Source: Patescibacteria group bacterium (lineage in GTDB: Bacteria; Patescibacteriota; Patescibacteriia; UBA10025; JAHIVO01). From it: DNA of 37,902 nucleotides. Shown here in pieces: positions 1-7,828 of the stretch. Both the position numbers and the translations under genes were made by a program. Where the stretch lies: positions 1 to 37,902 of the forward strand of contig JAHIVO010000008.1 of NCBI GenBank assembly GCA_018816445.1. The letters are read 5' to 3'. Below the pieces are notes generated by a model. That model was not told the origin of the DNA and did not search any database. It worked only from the letters and a program-made list of their open reading frames with translations. Position 1 is the first letter of the stretch. Each line of letters opens with the position of its first letter.

Positions 1-25
1 GGCGAACCGACAGCCTATCGGTTAA

Positions 26-47
26 CCCCGCCATGCGGCGGGGCAGG
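26..47 (-). repeat. Short palindromic element (CCTGCCCCGCCGCATGGCGGGG)
   Basis: Palindrome CCCCGCC-atg-(G)GCGGGG plus CCTG tag, sitting between a D-arm-like fragment and TTAACC of a tRNA-Asn fragment. Confidence 0.6.
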
Positions 48-107
48 CAGCCTCTACCAATTCAGACGAATTTCTAACAACTCTCTGCTCCGTGGGCCAG
101 ATTCGAA

Positions 108-142
108 TCCCGTACATTCGCTACCGCTCGTTACGGGACAAG
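108..142 (-). repeat. Short palindromic element (CTTGTCCCGTAACGAGCGGTAGCGAATGTACGGGA)
   Basis: TCCCGTA/TACGGGA termini, CTTG tag, immediately before TTCGAATC of a tRNA-like 3' fragment. Confidence 0.65.
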
Positions 143-193
143 CTGTCAGTCTTTTATAAATTAAGATGGAAAGCTCCGCGAGTCGGATTCGAA

Positions 194-233
194 TCCCGAA
201 CAGTTCTCGCTACGCTCGAACTTACGGGACAGG
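194..233 (-). repeat. Short palindromic element (CCTGTCCCGTAAGTTCGAGCGTAGCGAGAACTGTTCGGGA)
   Basis: TCCCG/CGGGA termini with inner GTTC..GAAC pairing, CCTG tag, inserted between GTCGG and TTCGAATCCGAC of a tRNA-Asn 3' fragment. Confidence 0.7.
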
Positions 234-266
234 CCGACAACCTATCTGACTAATAGAAGCGGAAAG

Positions 267-338
267 CTCCGCGAGTCGGATTCGAACCGACAGCCTATCG
301 GTTAACAGCCGATTGCTCTACCATTGAGCTATCGCGGA
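267..338 (-). tRNA. tRNA-Asn (anticodon GTT)
   Basis: Minus-strand cloverleaf TCCGCGA-TA-GCTC..GAGC-A-ATCGG CTGTTAA CCGAT-AGGCT-GTCGG TTCGAAT CCGAC-TCGCGGA-G; anticodon GTT; no encoded CCA. Confidence 0.95.
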
Positions 339-383
339 GCTTTCCGCTTTATTTAACTATACTATCGATTGTAAATACCATTG

Positions 384-422
384 CTTGCCCCGCATAACTG
401 AACGCAGTTAAGTTTGTGCGAG
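384..422 (+). repeat. Short palindromic element (CTTGCCCCGCATAACTGAACGCAGTTAAGTTTGTGCGAG) flanked by a 9-bp direct repeat
   Basis: Direct repeats ataccattg at 375-383 and 423-431; inner AACTG..CAGTT hairpin. Confidence 0.6.
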
Positions 423-443
423 ATACCATTGAGCTACCCAGGA
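423..443 (-). pseudogene. Truncated tRNA 5' half
   Basis: Minus strand TCCTGGGTAGCTCAATGGTAT resembles an acceptor 5' strand plus D-arm; no remaining tRNA body after the inserted element. Confidence 0.55.
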
Positions 444-474
444 AAGCCAAAATGTGCAGTCTTAACATTTAAAC

Positions 475-519
475 GTATCGCGAAACTTGGGTCTCGCGGG
501 TTCCCAAGGTGAGCGATAC
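475..519. other. Structured element copy A (nested hairpin)
   Basis: GTATCGC(475-481)/GCGATAC(513-519) outer stem, GAAA/GTGA internal loop, CTTGGG/CCCAAG inner stem, loop tctcgcgggtt. Confidence 0.6.
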
Positions 520-575
520 AATTAAGGAAAAGGGGGAGCGTCAGAGGGGAAAACCGTAGGTTTTCCACCCGAAAA

Positions 576-1814
576 CTAATAATCCCTTAATTTTCTCATA
601 CCACTATGCTCCTCAATTTTTTCAAGTGCTTTAGCTTCTATCTGTCTGATGCGCTCGCGGGTAACACCAAATTCCTGGCCCACTTCCTCTAAAGTATGCG
701 ACACGCCGTCTATTAATCCAAAACGCATTTCTAATATTTTTTGTTCGCGCGGTGAAAGCTCCCTGATAATATCCTTAACATGATCTTTCAGAAGCTGCAT
801 GGCCGCTACCCTGTCCGGAGTAATTGTCTTAACGTCTTCTATGAAATCACCGAGCACTGAATCTTCATCATCGCTGTCACCAACCGATGTTTCCAAAGAT
901 ACAGTGTCCTGCGATATTTTCATAATATGGTGAATTTTATCCACCTGCTCGCCCATCTCTGCGGCAATCTCTTCTGGCAGCGGTTCGCGGCCCAAATCCT
1001 GGATCAGCTGGCGTTCTACCTGCTGAAATCGGTTAATTGTTTCTACCATATGGACCGGGATTCTAATAGTACGAGATTGGTCAGCCAGCGCCCTGGTAAT
1101 AGCCTGCCTTATCCACCAGGTGGCGTAAGTGGAAAATTTATAACCCTTGCGGTAATCAAACTTTTCTACTGCCCTAAATAAGCCGATATTGCCCTCCTGG
1201 ATCAGATCCAATAATGACAATGAACGGCCGGTAAATTTTTTTGCTATTGATACTACTAAACGCAGATTTGCTTCAACTAACTTTCTCTGAGCCTCAACTT
1301 CTCCCTTTTCCTTTCTTTTTGCTAACTGCATTTCCTCTTCACCTGTTAAAAGCGGGACTTTCCCGATCTCCCGGAGGTACATTTGTATTGAGTCATTAGA
1401 TATGTCAGACAGGTCCAGGCGCCGCTTATCAACTGCTTTTCTGCCTTTTTTTGGCGGCGGTTCTTCTTTTTTTTCTTCCAAAATTGAACCTGAACTTTCT
1501 ACAACCTGGATACCCCCGGCTTCCAGCCTGCCCAAAAAGTCTTCATATTCTTCTATAAATTCTTCCAGCTCAGGGAAGCCGTATAAAATTTCCGTTTCAG
1601 TAACAAAACCGCGCGAATGCCCCTTATAAAAAAGCTTATCAAGCTTGCTGTAGTCAATGGCAACTTTAACAGCCGCTCTTTTAGCGACTCTCTTTTTATT
1701 CGTCTTTTTTTTGGCAGTAGGCGTTTTTTTTGTTTTTTTCCCTGCTGGGCGGCCTCTTTTAGCGGCTTTCTTTGTTGCCCTCCCTTTAGCGGACTTAATT
1801 GCTTTTTTCGGCAT
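576..1814 (-). CDS. rpoD: RNA polymerase primary sigma factor (sigma-70/RpoD)
   Basis: Sigma-70 regions 2-4 ([69 protein letters not shown]). Confidence 0.95.
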   Translation of the reverse strand: MPKKAIKSAKGRATKKAAKRGRPAGKKTKKTPTAKKKTNKKRVAKRAAVKVAIDYSKLDKLFYKGHSRGFVTETEILYGFPELEEFIEEYEDFLGRLEAGGIQVVESSGSILEEKKEEPPPKKGRKAVDKRRLDLSDISNDSIQMYLREIGKVPLLTGEEEMQLAKRKEKGEVEAQRKLVEANLRLVVSIAKKFTGRSLSLLDLIQEGNIGLFRAVEKFDYRKGYKFSTYATWWIRQAITRALADQSRTIRIPVHMVETINRFQQVERQLIQDLGREPLPEEIAAEMGEQVDKIHHIMKISQDTVSLETSVGDSDDEDSVLGDFIEDVKTITPDRVAAMQLLKDHVKDIIRELSPREQKILEMRFGLIDGVSHTLEEVGQEFGVTRERIRQIEAKALEKIEEHSGMRKLRDY

Positions 1815-1822
1815 ATTTAAAA

Positions 1823-3622
1823 TTATGAAATTTTATTTAACTCTGCGGATAGTTTGGAAAACTCCTGGGTATAGCTGTCTATTGCCTCTTTATCATTAGC
1901 CTTCTCAGACTGACTTAATTTCTGCTGAATGGCTACTAATTTTACCTGAATACTGTGGCGTTTAAGATCTTTTACGCCCCCTACCACTTCCTGCTTTATA
2001 AATTCATCTTCCTCTTCACTAAAATCATGGTCTGATCTTAAAGACAAAACCTCGGCATAAGCGGCCAGATCGCTATCCTCCACTGCCATGGTTTTAATGA
2101 AGTCCTTATAATCAAAAACTTGCTTTTTAGTATAATGAATAATTATATTTTTGTAAAGGCGCACTAACTTATCTTCCATTATCTCTTCAGGTAATAAGTG
2201 ATCAATTATATAGGTCAAGTTTACGGGCGCAGTCAGGGCAATACCGATGATACGCTCTGCCAGTACCGCAAACCTGTCCTGATATTTTGGCGCTGGTTTG
2301 TCGTCTCCCTTTGTCTCACTAACCGGTTTTTTTTGCTTATTTAATATTTGCCCTAACTTGTCCCTTAGGATCTCCTCTTCTACCTGCAGCAAGCCAGCTA
2401 GCTTTTGAATATAATGCGTCTGTTCAATAGGATCTGCCAGCTTAGAAATTATATTTAGCAATATCTTGGCTACTTTTTTCTTATCTTCAACATTATCCAA
2501 ATCTGCTTTAGCCAGGGTGGATTCAAAATAAAACTCCATAATAGATTGTGCTTTGGCAATAGCCGCTGGCCATTGTGCCGGGTCTTTCTTGATTAATTCA
2601 TCGGGGTCTTTACCCTGTGGCAGACGGATAATCTTGGTGCTAATTTCCTCCTGCCAAGCCACCTCTATGCCGCGTTTAGCCGCATTATCACCCGCTAAAT
2701 CCTGATCAAACGCAAAAGCTACATTAATACTGTATCTCTTTAGTAAGCGCACCTGTTCAGGTGTCAGGGCTGTGCCGGAAGAAGCAACTACATTGGTAAC
2801 ACCCGCTTCGTGAGAAGAAATACAATCCATATATCCCTCTACCACTACGGCCAGTTTTTCTTTTTTAATATCCTGCCTGGCCTTATCAATTCCGTATAAT
2901 ACCCTGCTCTTATCATAAATAAGTGTTTGCGGGGAATTAATATACTTAGCTACGCCTTCCTTATCTTCTCCCAGCCAGCGCCCGCCAAACCCGATCACGT
3001 TGCCATGAATATCCCAGATTGGAAACATCAGGCGATTCCGGAAGCGGTCAATATATCCTACGCCCCTGTCCTTCTTTAAACTTAAGCCGGCCAGGAATAT
3101 ATCTTCCTCATTATAGCCTTTTTGTACTAAATATTTGTTCAGTGTATCCCAGGCTTCAGGCGCATAACCCAGCTGCCAGGTTTCAATGGTCATGTCTTTC
3201 ATCTGCCGCCCTTTTAAATAATCCCGGACTACTTTCGCCTTAGGATGGTCAACTAAAACTTTATGGTAAAAACGCGCCGCCGCCCTGCAGATGTCTTGCA
3301 GTTTAGTTTTCTGGTTTGAAATTGCCGGATCCTGATATTGCAATTGTACGCCGGCTTTCTTGGCCAGGATGCGCAGGGCTTCTGGAAATTCCAGGCCCTC
3401 CATCTTCATTAAGAAGCCAAAGATGTCCCCCCCTTCCCCGCAGCCAAAACAATGCCAGATCTGCTTGTCTCGCGACACCATAAAAGAAGGCGTTTTTTCA
3501 TGATGAAATGGACAATTAGCCTTGAAATTATTAGTGCCAGCTGGTTTGAGCTGGATAAATTCCTGGATCAGGTCAACTACGTCAACTTTTGATTTTATTT
3601 CATCGATATTATCCTGTGCCAT
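1823..3622 (-). CDS. dnaG: DNA primase
   Basis: Zinc-binding [34 protein letters not shown] and Toprim [11 protein letters not shown]. Confidence 0.95.
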   Translation of the reverse strand: MAQDNIDEIKSKVDVVDLIQEFIQLKPAGTNNFKANCPFHHEKTPSFMVSRDKQIWHCFGCGEGGDIFGFLMKMEGLEFPEALRILAKKAGVQLQYQDPAISNQKTKLQDICRAAARFYHKVLVDHPKAKVVRDYLKGRQMKDMTIETWQLGYAPEAWDTLNKYLVQKGYNEEDIFLAGLSLKKDRGVGYIDRFRNRLMFPIWDIHGNVIGFGGRWLGEDKEGVAKYINSPQTLIYDKSRVLYGIDKARQDIKKEKLAVVVEGYMDCISSHEAGVTNVVASSGTALTPEQVRLLKRYSINVAFAFDQDLAGDNAAKRGIEVAWQEEISTKIIRLPQGKDPDELIKKDPAQWPAAIAKAQSIMEFYFESTLAKADLDNVEDKKKVAKILLNIISKLADPIEQTHYIQKLAGLLQVEEEILRDKLGQILNKQKKPVSETKGDDKPAPKYQDRFAVLAERIIGIALTAPVNLTYIIDHLLPEEIMEDKLVRLYKNIIIHYTKKQVFDYKDFIKTMAVEDSDLAAYAEVLSLRSDHDFSEEEDEFIKQEVVGGVKDLKRHSIQVKLVAIQQKLSQSEKANDKEAIDSYTQEFSKLSAELNKIS

Positions 3623-3687
3623 AGTTATATAAATTGCTTTAACTTTTTTACATACTATCAGATTATATTACTCTATCCAATCCGGAA

Positions 3688-3774
3688 CGGAAGGGGGGAG
3701 ATTCGAACTCCCGAGGCTCGTGAAAGCCTATCTGCTCTCCAAGCAGACGCACTAGGCCACTATGCGACCCTTCC
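3688..3774 (-). tRNA. tRNA-Ser (anticodon GGA)
   Basis: GGAAGGGTCGCATAGTGGCCTAGTGCGTCTGCTTGGAGAGCAGATAGGC..CCTCGGGAGTTCGAATCTCCCCCCTTCC with long variable arm; discriminator G; no encoded CCA. Confidence 0.93.
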
Positions 3775-3803
3775 ATACTGGATTACTATTCAGGAACCAC
3801 TAT

Positions 3804-3846
3804 GCTTGCCCCGTAACTTTGAACGTCAGTGAAAAGTGTACGGGAC
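3804..3846 (+). repeat. Short palindromic element (GCTTGCCCCGTAAC...GTACGGGAC)
   Basis: CCCCGTA/TACGGG termini with GCTTG tag; abuts a tRNA 5' half and a 9-nt copy of tRNA-Ser sequence. Confidence 0.65.
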
Positions 3847-3878
3847 ACGTGCGCCTTAAACCGCTCGGCCATCTTTCC
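3847..3878 (-). pseudogene. 5' half of a class II tRNA (Ser/Leu-like), interrupted
   Basis: Minus strand GGAAAGATGGCCGAGCGGTTTAAGGCGCACGT is a typical Ser/Leu tRNA 5' part; continuation replaced by the palindromic element. Confidence 0.65.
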
Positions 3879-3995
3879 AAAATAATTAACGCCCTTTTCA
3901 AATATCATTTACCATGAACTATTAACCATAAACCAGATATATTGTCAATATACCATAACATTTACCAGTTAAAAAGGAAAGATAGGGCAAAGTAC

Positions 3996-4026
3996 TTGAC
4001 AAATAAAAAAATCTCTCTAGTATTAT
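3996..4026 (+). promoter_or_regulatory. Putative sigma-70 promoter for small ORF
   Basis: TTGACA (3996-4001) and TAGTAT/TATTAT (4018-4026). Confidence 0.55.
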
Positions 4027-4046
4027 AACCGGAAGGAGGAGTAGGA

Positions 4047-4199
4047 ATGGTTTTTGTTCTTTTATTCCGAAACTCTCCGGACGTAACTTTACAGTTAAAT
4101 CCCGATTGTCCTGGTTGGGACTGGACCAGTGAAGGAAGAACTGCAGGCCCAACCTGTGATCATCGTTGCAGATTACGGTACTATAGTGGATTTACTTAA
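4047..4199 (+). CDS. Small Cys-containing protein (50 aa), unannotated
   Basis: ATG preceded by GGAAGGAGGA; MVFVLLFRNSPDVTLQLNPDCPGWDWTSEGRTAGPTCDHRCRLRYYSGFT*; own promoter and downstream terminator. Confidence 0.5.
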   Translation: MVFVLLFRNSPDVTLQLNPDCPGWDWTSEGRTAGPTCDHRCRLRYYSGFT

Positions 4200-4262
4200 T
4201 GCACGTCAAGGAGAGAAAAATAATATGTTTCATAGGGTCCGTAAGGACCTATGAGCGTCTTT

Positions 4263-4292
4263 GAGCGGCTTCACCAGAAGTCGCTCTTTTTT
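4263..4292 (+). terminator. Intrinsic terminator of the small-ORF unit
   Basis: GAGCGgCTTCaccaGAAGtCGCTC followed by TTTTTT. Confidence 0.7.
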
Positions 4293-4312
4293 GTAACAGC
4301 AGAACTATATAG

Positions 4313-6712
4313 TTATCGTCTTTTCTTCTTCAAAGCCTTTTCCGTCTTGATAATATCAATAGTAGTTTTAATTACTGTGTCAGGATTCAGGGACATGCTG
4401 TCAATGCCTTCCTTGGTGATAAACCTGGCAAACTCCGGATAATCGGACGGCGCCTGGCCGCAAATGCCAATCTTTCTTTTGTGCTTATGGGCAATGCGAA
4501 TTACATCAGCAACCAGCTTTTTCACTGCAGTATTACGCTCATCATATATGTGCGCCACTAATTCAGAATCTCGATCAACCCCCAAAGTTAATTGAGTCAA
4601 ATCATTTGTACCGATGGAAAAACCGTCAAATATTTTAGCAAACTCTTCGGCAATAATTACATTGGAAGGAATTTCACACATTACATATATTTCCAAACCT
4701 TTATCCCCTTGCTTTAATCCGTACTTGGCCATTTCGGCAATAACCTTTTTGCCTTCTGTCACCGTGCGGCAAAACGGCACCATGACCTTAACATTATGCA
4801 GACCCATTGTATTACGGACTTTATTGAAAGCTTTACATTCAAGGGCAAAAGCGGCCTTGTAATTCTCGTCATAATAACGCGAAGCACCACGCCAGCCAAT
4901 CATTGGATTATCTTCAACCGGTTCAAACTCCTTGCCGCCGATTAAATTGGCATATTCATTTGATTTAAAATCTGAAAGGCGAAAAATTACATCCTTAGGA
5001 TAAAAAGCCGCGCCAATCAGCGCCAACCCGCCAGCCAGCTTATCAATATAATACTGCGGCTTATTCTTGTACATTCTGGTCAGCTGTGCAATTTCCTTGA
5101 CCGCCTTTTTATCTTTCAGGTAAGGATATTTCAGCAGTGCCAATGGATGAATTTTTATATAGCTGGAAATAATAAACTCTTCCCTGGCCAGGCCTACGCC
5201 GTCATTAGGGATCATGCTTTGCGAAAACGCCAATTCCGGAGCGCCTAAATTCATCATGATCTTGGTTTTTGGCCTTTTTAATTTCTTAATATTTGTTTTA
5301 CGGACTTTAAACGGAATAATGCCTTCATAAACAAAACCTTCTTCACCTTCAGCACATGAAACTGTCACTTTGTTGCCAGTCTTTACCATGCGGGTCACAT
5401 TGCCAGTGCCTACAACACACGGTATGCCTAATTCACGGGAAATTATGGCGGCATGGCATGTCCTGCCCCCGCGATTAGTGACAATGGCTGAAGCAATCTT
5501 CATTATCGGCTCCCAGTCAGGATCAGTCATGTCGGTCACCAGCACTTCGCCTTTTTTAAAATCATGAATTCCCTTAACGTCCAAAATTACTCTAGCTAGT
5601 CCAGCGCCAATCTTCTCACCAACTGGCGAACCAGCCGCCAATACCTTGCCTCGTCTAGACAGTTGATAATCTTCCAATATAGAAGAGTCTTTTTGTGACT
5701 GCACAGTTTCTGGCCTGGCCTGAACTATATATAATTTATTATTAACGCCGTCCTTGGCCCATTCCATGTCCATCGCTTTTTTATAATGGTTTTCAATAAC
5801 AACAGCCCACTTGGCTAATTGCAGTATTTCTTTTTCGTTCAAGCAATACGAATCTCTTTCTTTTTGGGATGTTGGAATATTTTTAGTCGGATTCTTGCCG
5901 CTGGCGTAAATCATTTTTATTCTTTTTGTGCCCGGCTTTCTGGACAAAATTGGTTTAAACTTACCCAGGGTCGGTTTAAATACATACCATTCATCCGGCG
6001 TAACAGAGCCCTGGACAATGTTCTCACCCAATCCCCAGGAGCCGTTAATCAACACGGCATTTTTAAATCCGCTTTCCGTATCTATTGAAAACATTACGCC
6101 TGAGCTCGCTTTATCAGAGCGAACCATTTTTTGCACGCCTATGGACAAACCGATTTTGAAATGATCAAAACCTTTATCCACGCGATAAGAAATAGCGCGG
6201 TTGGTAAATAATGAAGCAAAACACTTTTTGCAGGCTTCTAGCAGGGCTTTTTCTCCGCGGATATTGAGATATGTTTCCTGCTGACCAGCAAATGAAGCGT
6301 CCGGCAAATCCTCCGCAGTAGCAGATGAACGAACAGCCACATCGCAATTCCTACCGTATTCTTTTTCCAGCTTTTTATACGAGGCGACAATTTCTTTTTT
6401 CAGATCCTCCGGAATCTCAGCCTGCAAAATAGTCTGGCGTACCTTGGCTCCCCGCTCCATTAGATTCCTTAAATTGCGGGTATTTAGATCTGACAGGATT
6501 TCCTTAATGTGTTTTTTTATGCCGGCCTCTTTCAACATGTAATGGTAGGCATATGCCGTTACTGCATAACCATTTGGGACAAGCACGCCTTTTTTCACTA
6601 AATTCCTGTACATTTCGCCTAATGAGGCATTTTTTCCGCCAACCAGGGGCACGTCCTTCACACCCAATTCCTTAAACCACATAATAAATTTTTTTGATTC
6701 AATTTTTGCCAT
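4313..6712 (-). CDS. ppsA: Phosphoenolpyruvate synthase
   Basis: N-terminal ATP-binding GGKNASLGEM, swivelling His domain GGRTCHAAIISRELGIPCVVG, C-terminal PEP-utilizing barrel GIDSMSLNPDTV. Confidence 0.93.
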   Translation of the reverse strand: MAKIESKKFIMWFKELGVKDVPLVGGKNASLGEMYRNLVKKGVLVPNGYAVTAYAYHYMLKEAGIKKHIKEILSDLNTRNLRNLMERGAKVRQTILQAEIPEDLKKEIVASYKKLEKEYGRNCDVAVRSSATAEDLPDASFAGQQETYLNIRGEKALLEACKKCFASLFTNRAISYRVDKGFDHFKIGLSIGVQKMVRSDKASSGVMFSIDTESGFKNAVLINGSWGLGENIVQGSVTPDEWYVFKPTLGKFKPILSRKPGTKRIKMIYASGKNPTKNIPTSQKERDSYCLNEKEILQLAKWAVVIENHYKKAMDMEWAKDGVNNKLYIVQARPETVQSQKDSSILEDYQLSRRGKVLAAGSPVGEKIGAGLARVILDVKGIHDFKKGEVLVTDMTDPDWEPIMKIASAIVTNRGGRTCHAAIISRELGIPCVVGTGNVTRMVKTGNKVTVSCAEGEEGFVYEGIIPFKVRKTNIKKLKRPKTKIMMNLGAPELAFSQSMIPNDGVGLAREEFIISSYIKIHPLALLKYPYLKDKKAVKEIAQLTRMYKNKPQYYIDKLAGGLALIGAAFYPKDVIFRLSDFKSNEYANLIGGKEFEPVEDNPMIGWRGASRYYDENYKAAFALECKAFNKVRNTMGLHNVKVMVPFCRTVTEGKKVIAEMAKYGLKQGDKGLEIYVMCEIPSNVIIAEEFAKIFDGFSIGTNDLTQLTLGVDRDSELVAHIYDERNTAVKKLVADVIRIAHKHKRKIGICGQAPSDYPEFARFITKEGIDSMSLNPDTVIKTTIDIIKTEKALKKKRR

Positions 6713-6769
6713 AAATAAATTAATTTAATTAATAATTTAGTAACAATATTTTACCATATTTCAATGGAT

Positions 6770-6800
6770 AAAAAAAGCCGTTCCCTTGAGCTGGAACGGC
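6770..6800 (-). terminator. Intrinsic terminator after pgpA-like gene
   Basis: Minus strand GCCGTTCC-agctcaag-GGAACGGC-TTTTTTT. Confidence 0.8.
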
Positions 6801-6823
6801 CCTAAATGTCTTTTCTCCCGCAG

Positions 6824-7372
6824 CTATAAAAAAATAGCGATTGGGATCATAAGGAGCGAGGCATAGAGCCCGGCAAAAAAATCATCCAACATGACCGCAT
6901 ACCATCCCCGGCTGCCGTCAAAAAAGCTGGCTGGCCATACCTTAGTGCCGTCAAAAACCCTGAACAGAAAAAAAGCGATAATCAAGGTCAATAACCACTT
7001 GTCAGGCTGCCATACTATCATTGGCCAGATAGTCACCAACATGCCCCAAACTTCATCAATGACGATTTCATACTGGTCAAAAGCGATTTTTCCTTCTGGC
7101 CGGTGGGAACGATTACGGCGGATCCAACCCTCCATTGATGCCGCTGCCATAGGGACAACCCAAGCGCTTAGGAAAAAAACTGAAAAAAGAACTGCCCCCA
7201 GTATGAGCAGGCCTGATAAGACGGTAACTCCATTAGTCATCCAGTACACTAGATAGCAAAACGGCAAACTGAATAGAGTACCCCAGGTGCCTGCCCAACC
7301 CTTAGTAATTATCGGGGGTATTAATCCCGAATAAAACCAAGTAGCCAATACAACTGAAAAATTATGCCTCAC
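6824..7372 (-). CDS. pgpA: Phosphatidylglycerophosphatase A-like protein
   Basis: GTWGTL, YEIVIDEVWGMLV, LFRVFDGTKVWP, VMLDDFFAGLYAS motifs typical of PgpA. Confidence 0.8.
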   Translation of the reverse strand: MRHNFSVVLATWFYSGLIPPIITKGWAGTWGTLFSLPFCYLVYWMTNGVTVLSGLLILGAVLFSVFFLSAWVVPMAAASMEGWIRRNRSHRPEGKIAFDQYEIVIDEVWGMLVTIWPMIVWQPDKWLLTLIIAFFLFRVFDGTKVWPASFFDGSRGWYAVMLDDFFAGLYASLLMIPIAIFL

Positions 7373-7449
7373 GATAAGCCTCCACTTTTTTCTCCATATG
7401 TAAATTATTAGTAGGTTATTTTAACAAAACTGTTCTTGCTAGTCAAATA

Positions 7450-7484
7450 ACAAAAGACCTGAAAACAAATCTCAGATCTTTTGT
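7450..7484. terminator. Probable intrinsic terminator
   Basis: ACAAAAGAcCTGA...TCAGaTCTTTTGT hairpin between genes. Confidence 0.55.
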
Positions 7485-7516
7485 AAAAAATTTATTTTAA
7501 TGTGAAAATTGGTTGG

Positions 7517-7828
7517 CTAAATGTTAATCTTTGACGCTAAATCACCAACCAATGGAATTTTATATTTTTCTCCTGACAAGGCCTTGATAAATCCGATAAT
7601 TATAAAGAGTACCACTACAACATCAATAATCCAGCCAATAACCGGAACAATGCCAATCCAAGAAACTATAAACAGAATTAGTCCCTGCTTAGCATGAAAT
7701 TTTACGAATTCATCATCTTTCTTGATAACCAGCATGACTACACTCAAAATCCAAACATAAGCCAGTGCGCCCATCAGGTTACTGTCTGAATTTTTTGAAA
7801 CTGGATTCTTTTCCTCCATATATGCCAC
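7517..7828 (-). CDS. DUF4870-like small membrane protein
   Basis: LMGALAYVWILSVVMLVIKKDDEFVKFHAKQGLILFIVSWIG plus multiple hydrophobic helices; true start may be the internal ATG (MEEKNP) after AAAGGAGG. Confidence 0.65.
   Translation of the reverse strand: MAYMEEKNPVSKNSDSNLMGALAYVWILSVVMLVIKKDDEFVKFHAKQGLILFIVSWIGIVPVIGWIIDVVVVLFIIIGFIKALSGEKYKIPLVGDLASKINI

Larger units (their letters stand above)
1..250 (-). pseudogene. Cluster of partial tRNA-like fragments (including tRNA-Asn 3' and anticodon-arm copies) interrupted by short palindromic elements
   Basis: cgaaccgacagcctatcggttaa (3-25) copies the tRNA-Asn T-arm/anticodon arm; ggaaagctccgcgagtcggattcgaa (168-193) copies the tRNA-Asn 3' end; gggccagattcgaa (94-107) is another tRNA-like 3' end. 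None folds into a complete tRNA. Confidence 0.7.

Noticed and set aside
1-470. CRISPR-like repeat array
   Set aside because: Repeated segments are tRNA fragments and palindromes; no regular repeat/spacer period and no cas genes.
548-566. Rho-independent terminator for rpoD
   Set aside because: Good hairpin, but no T-run follows on the minus strand.
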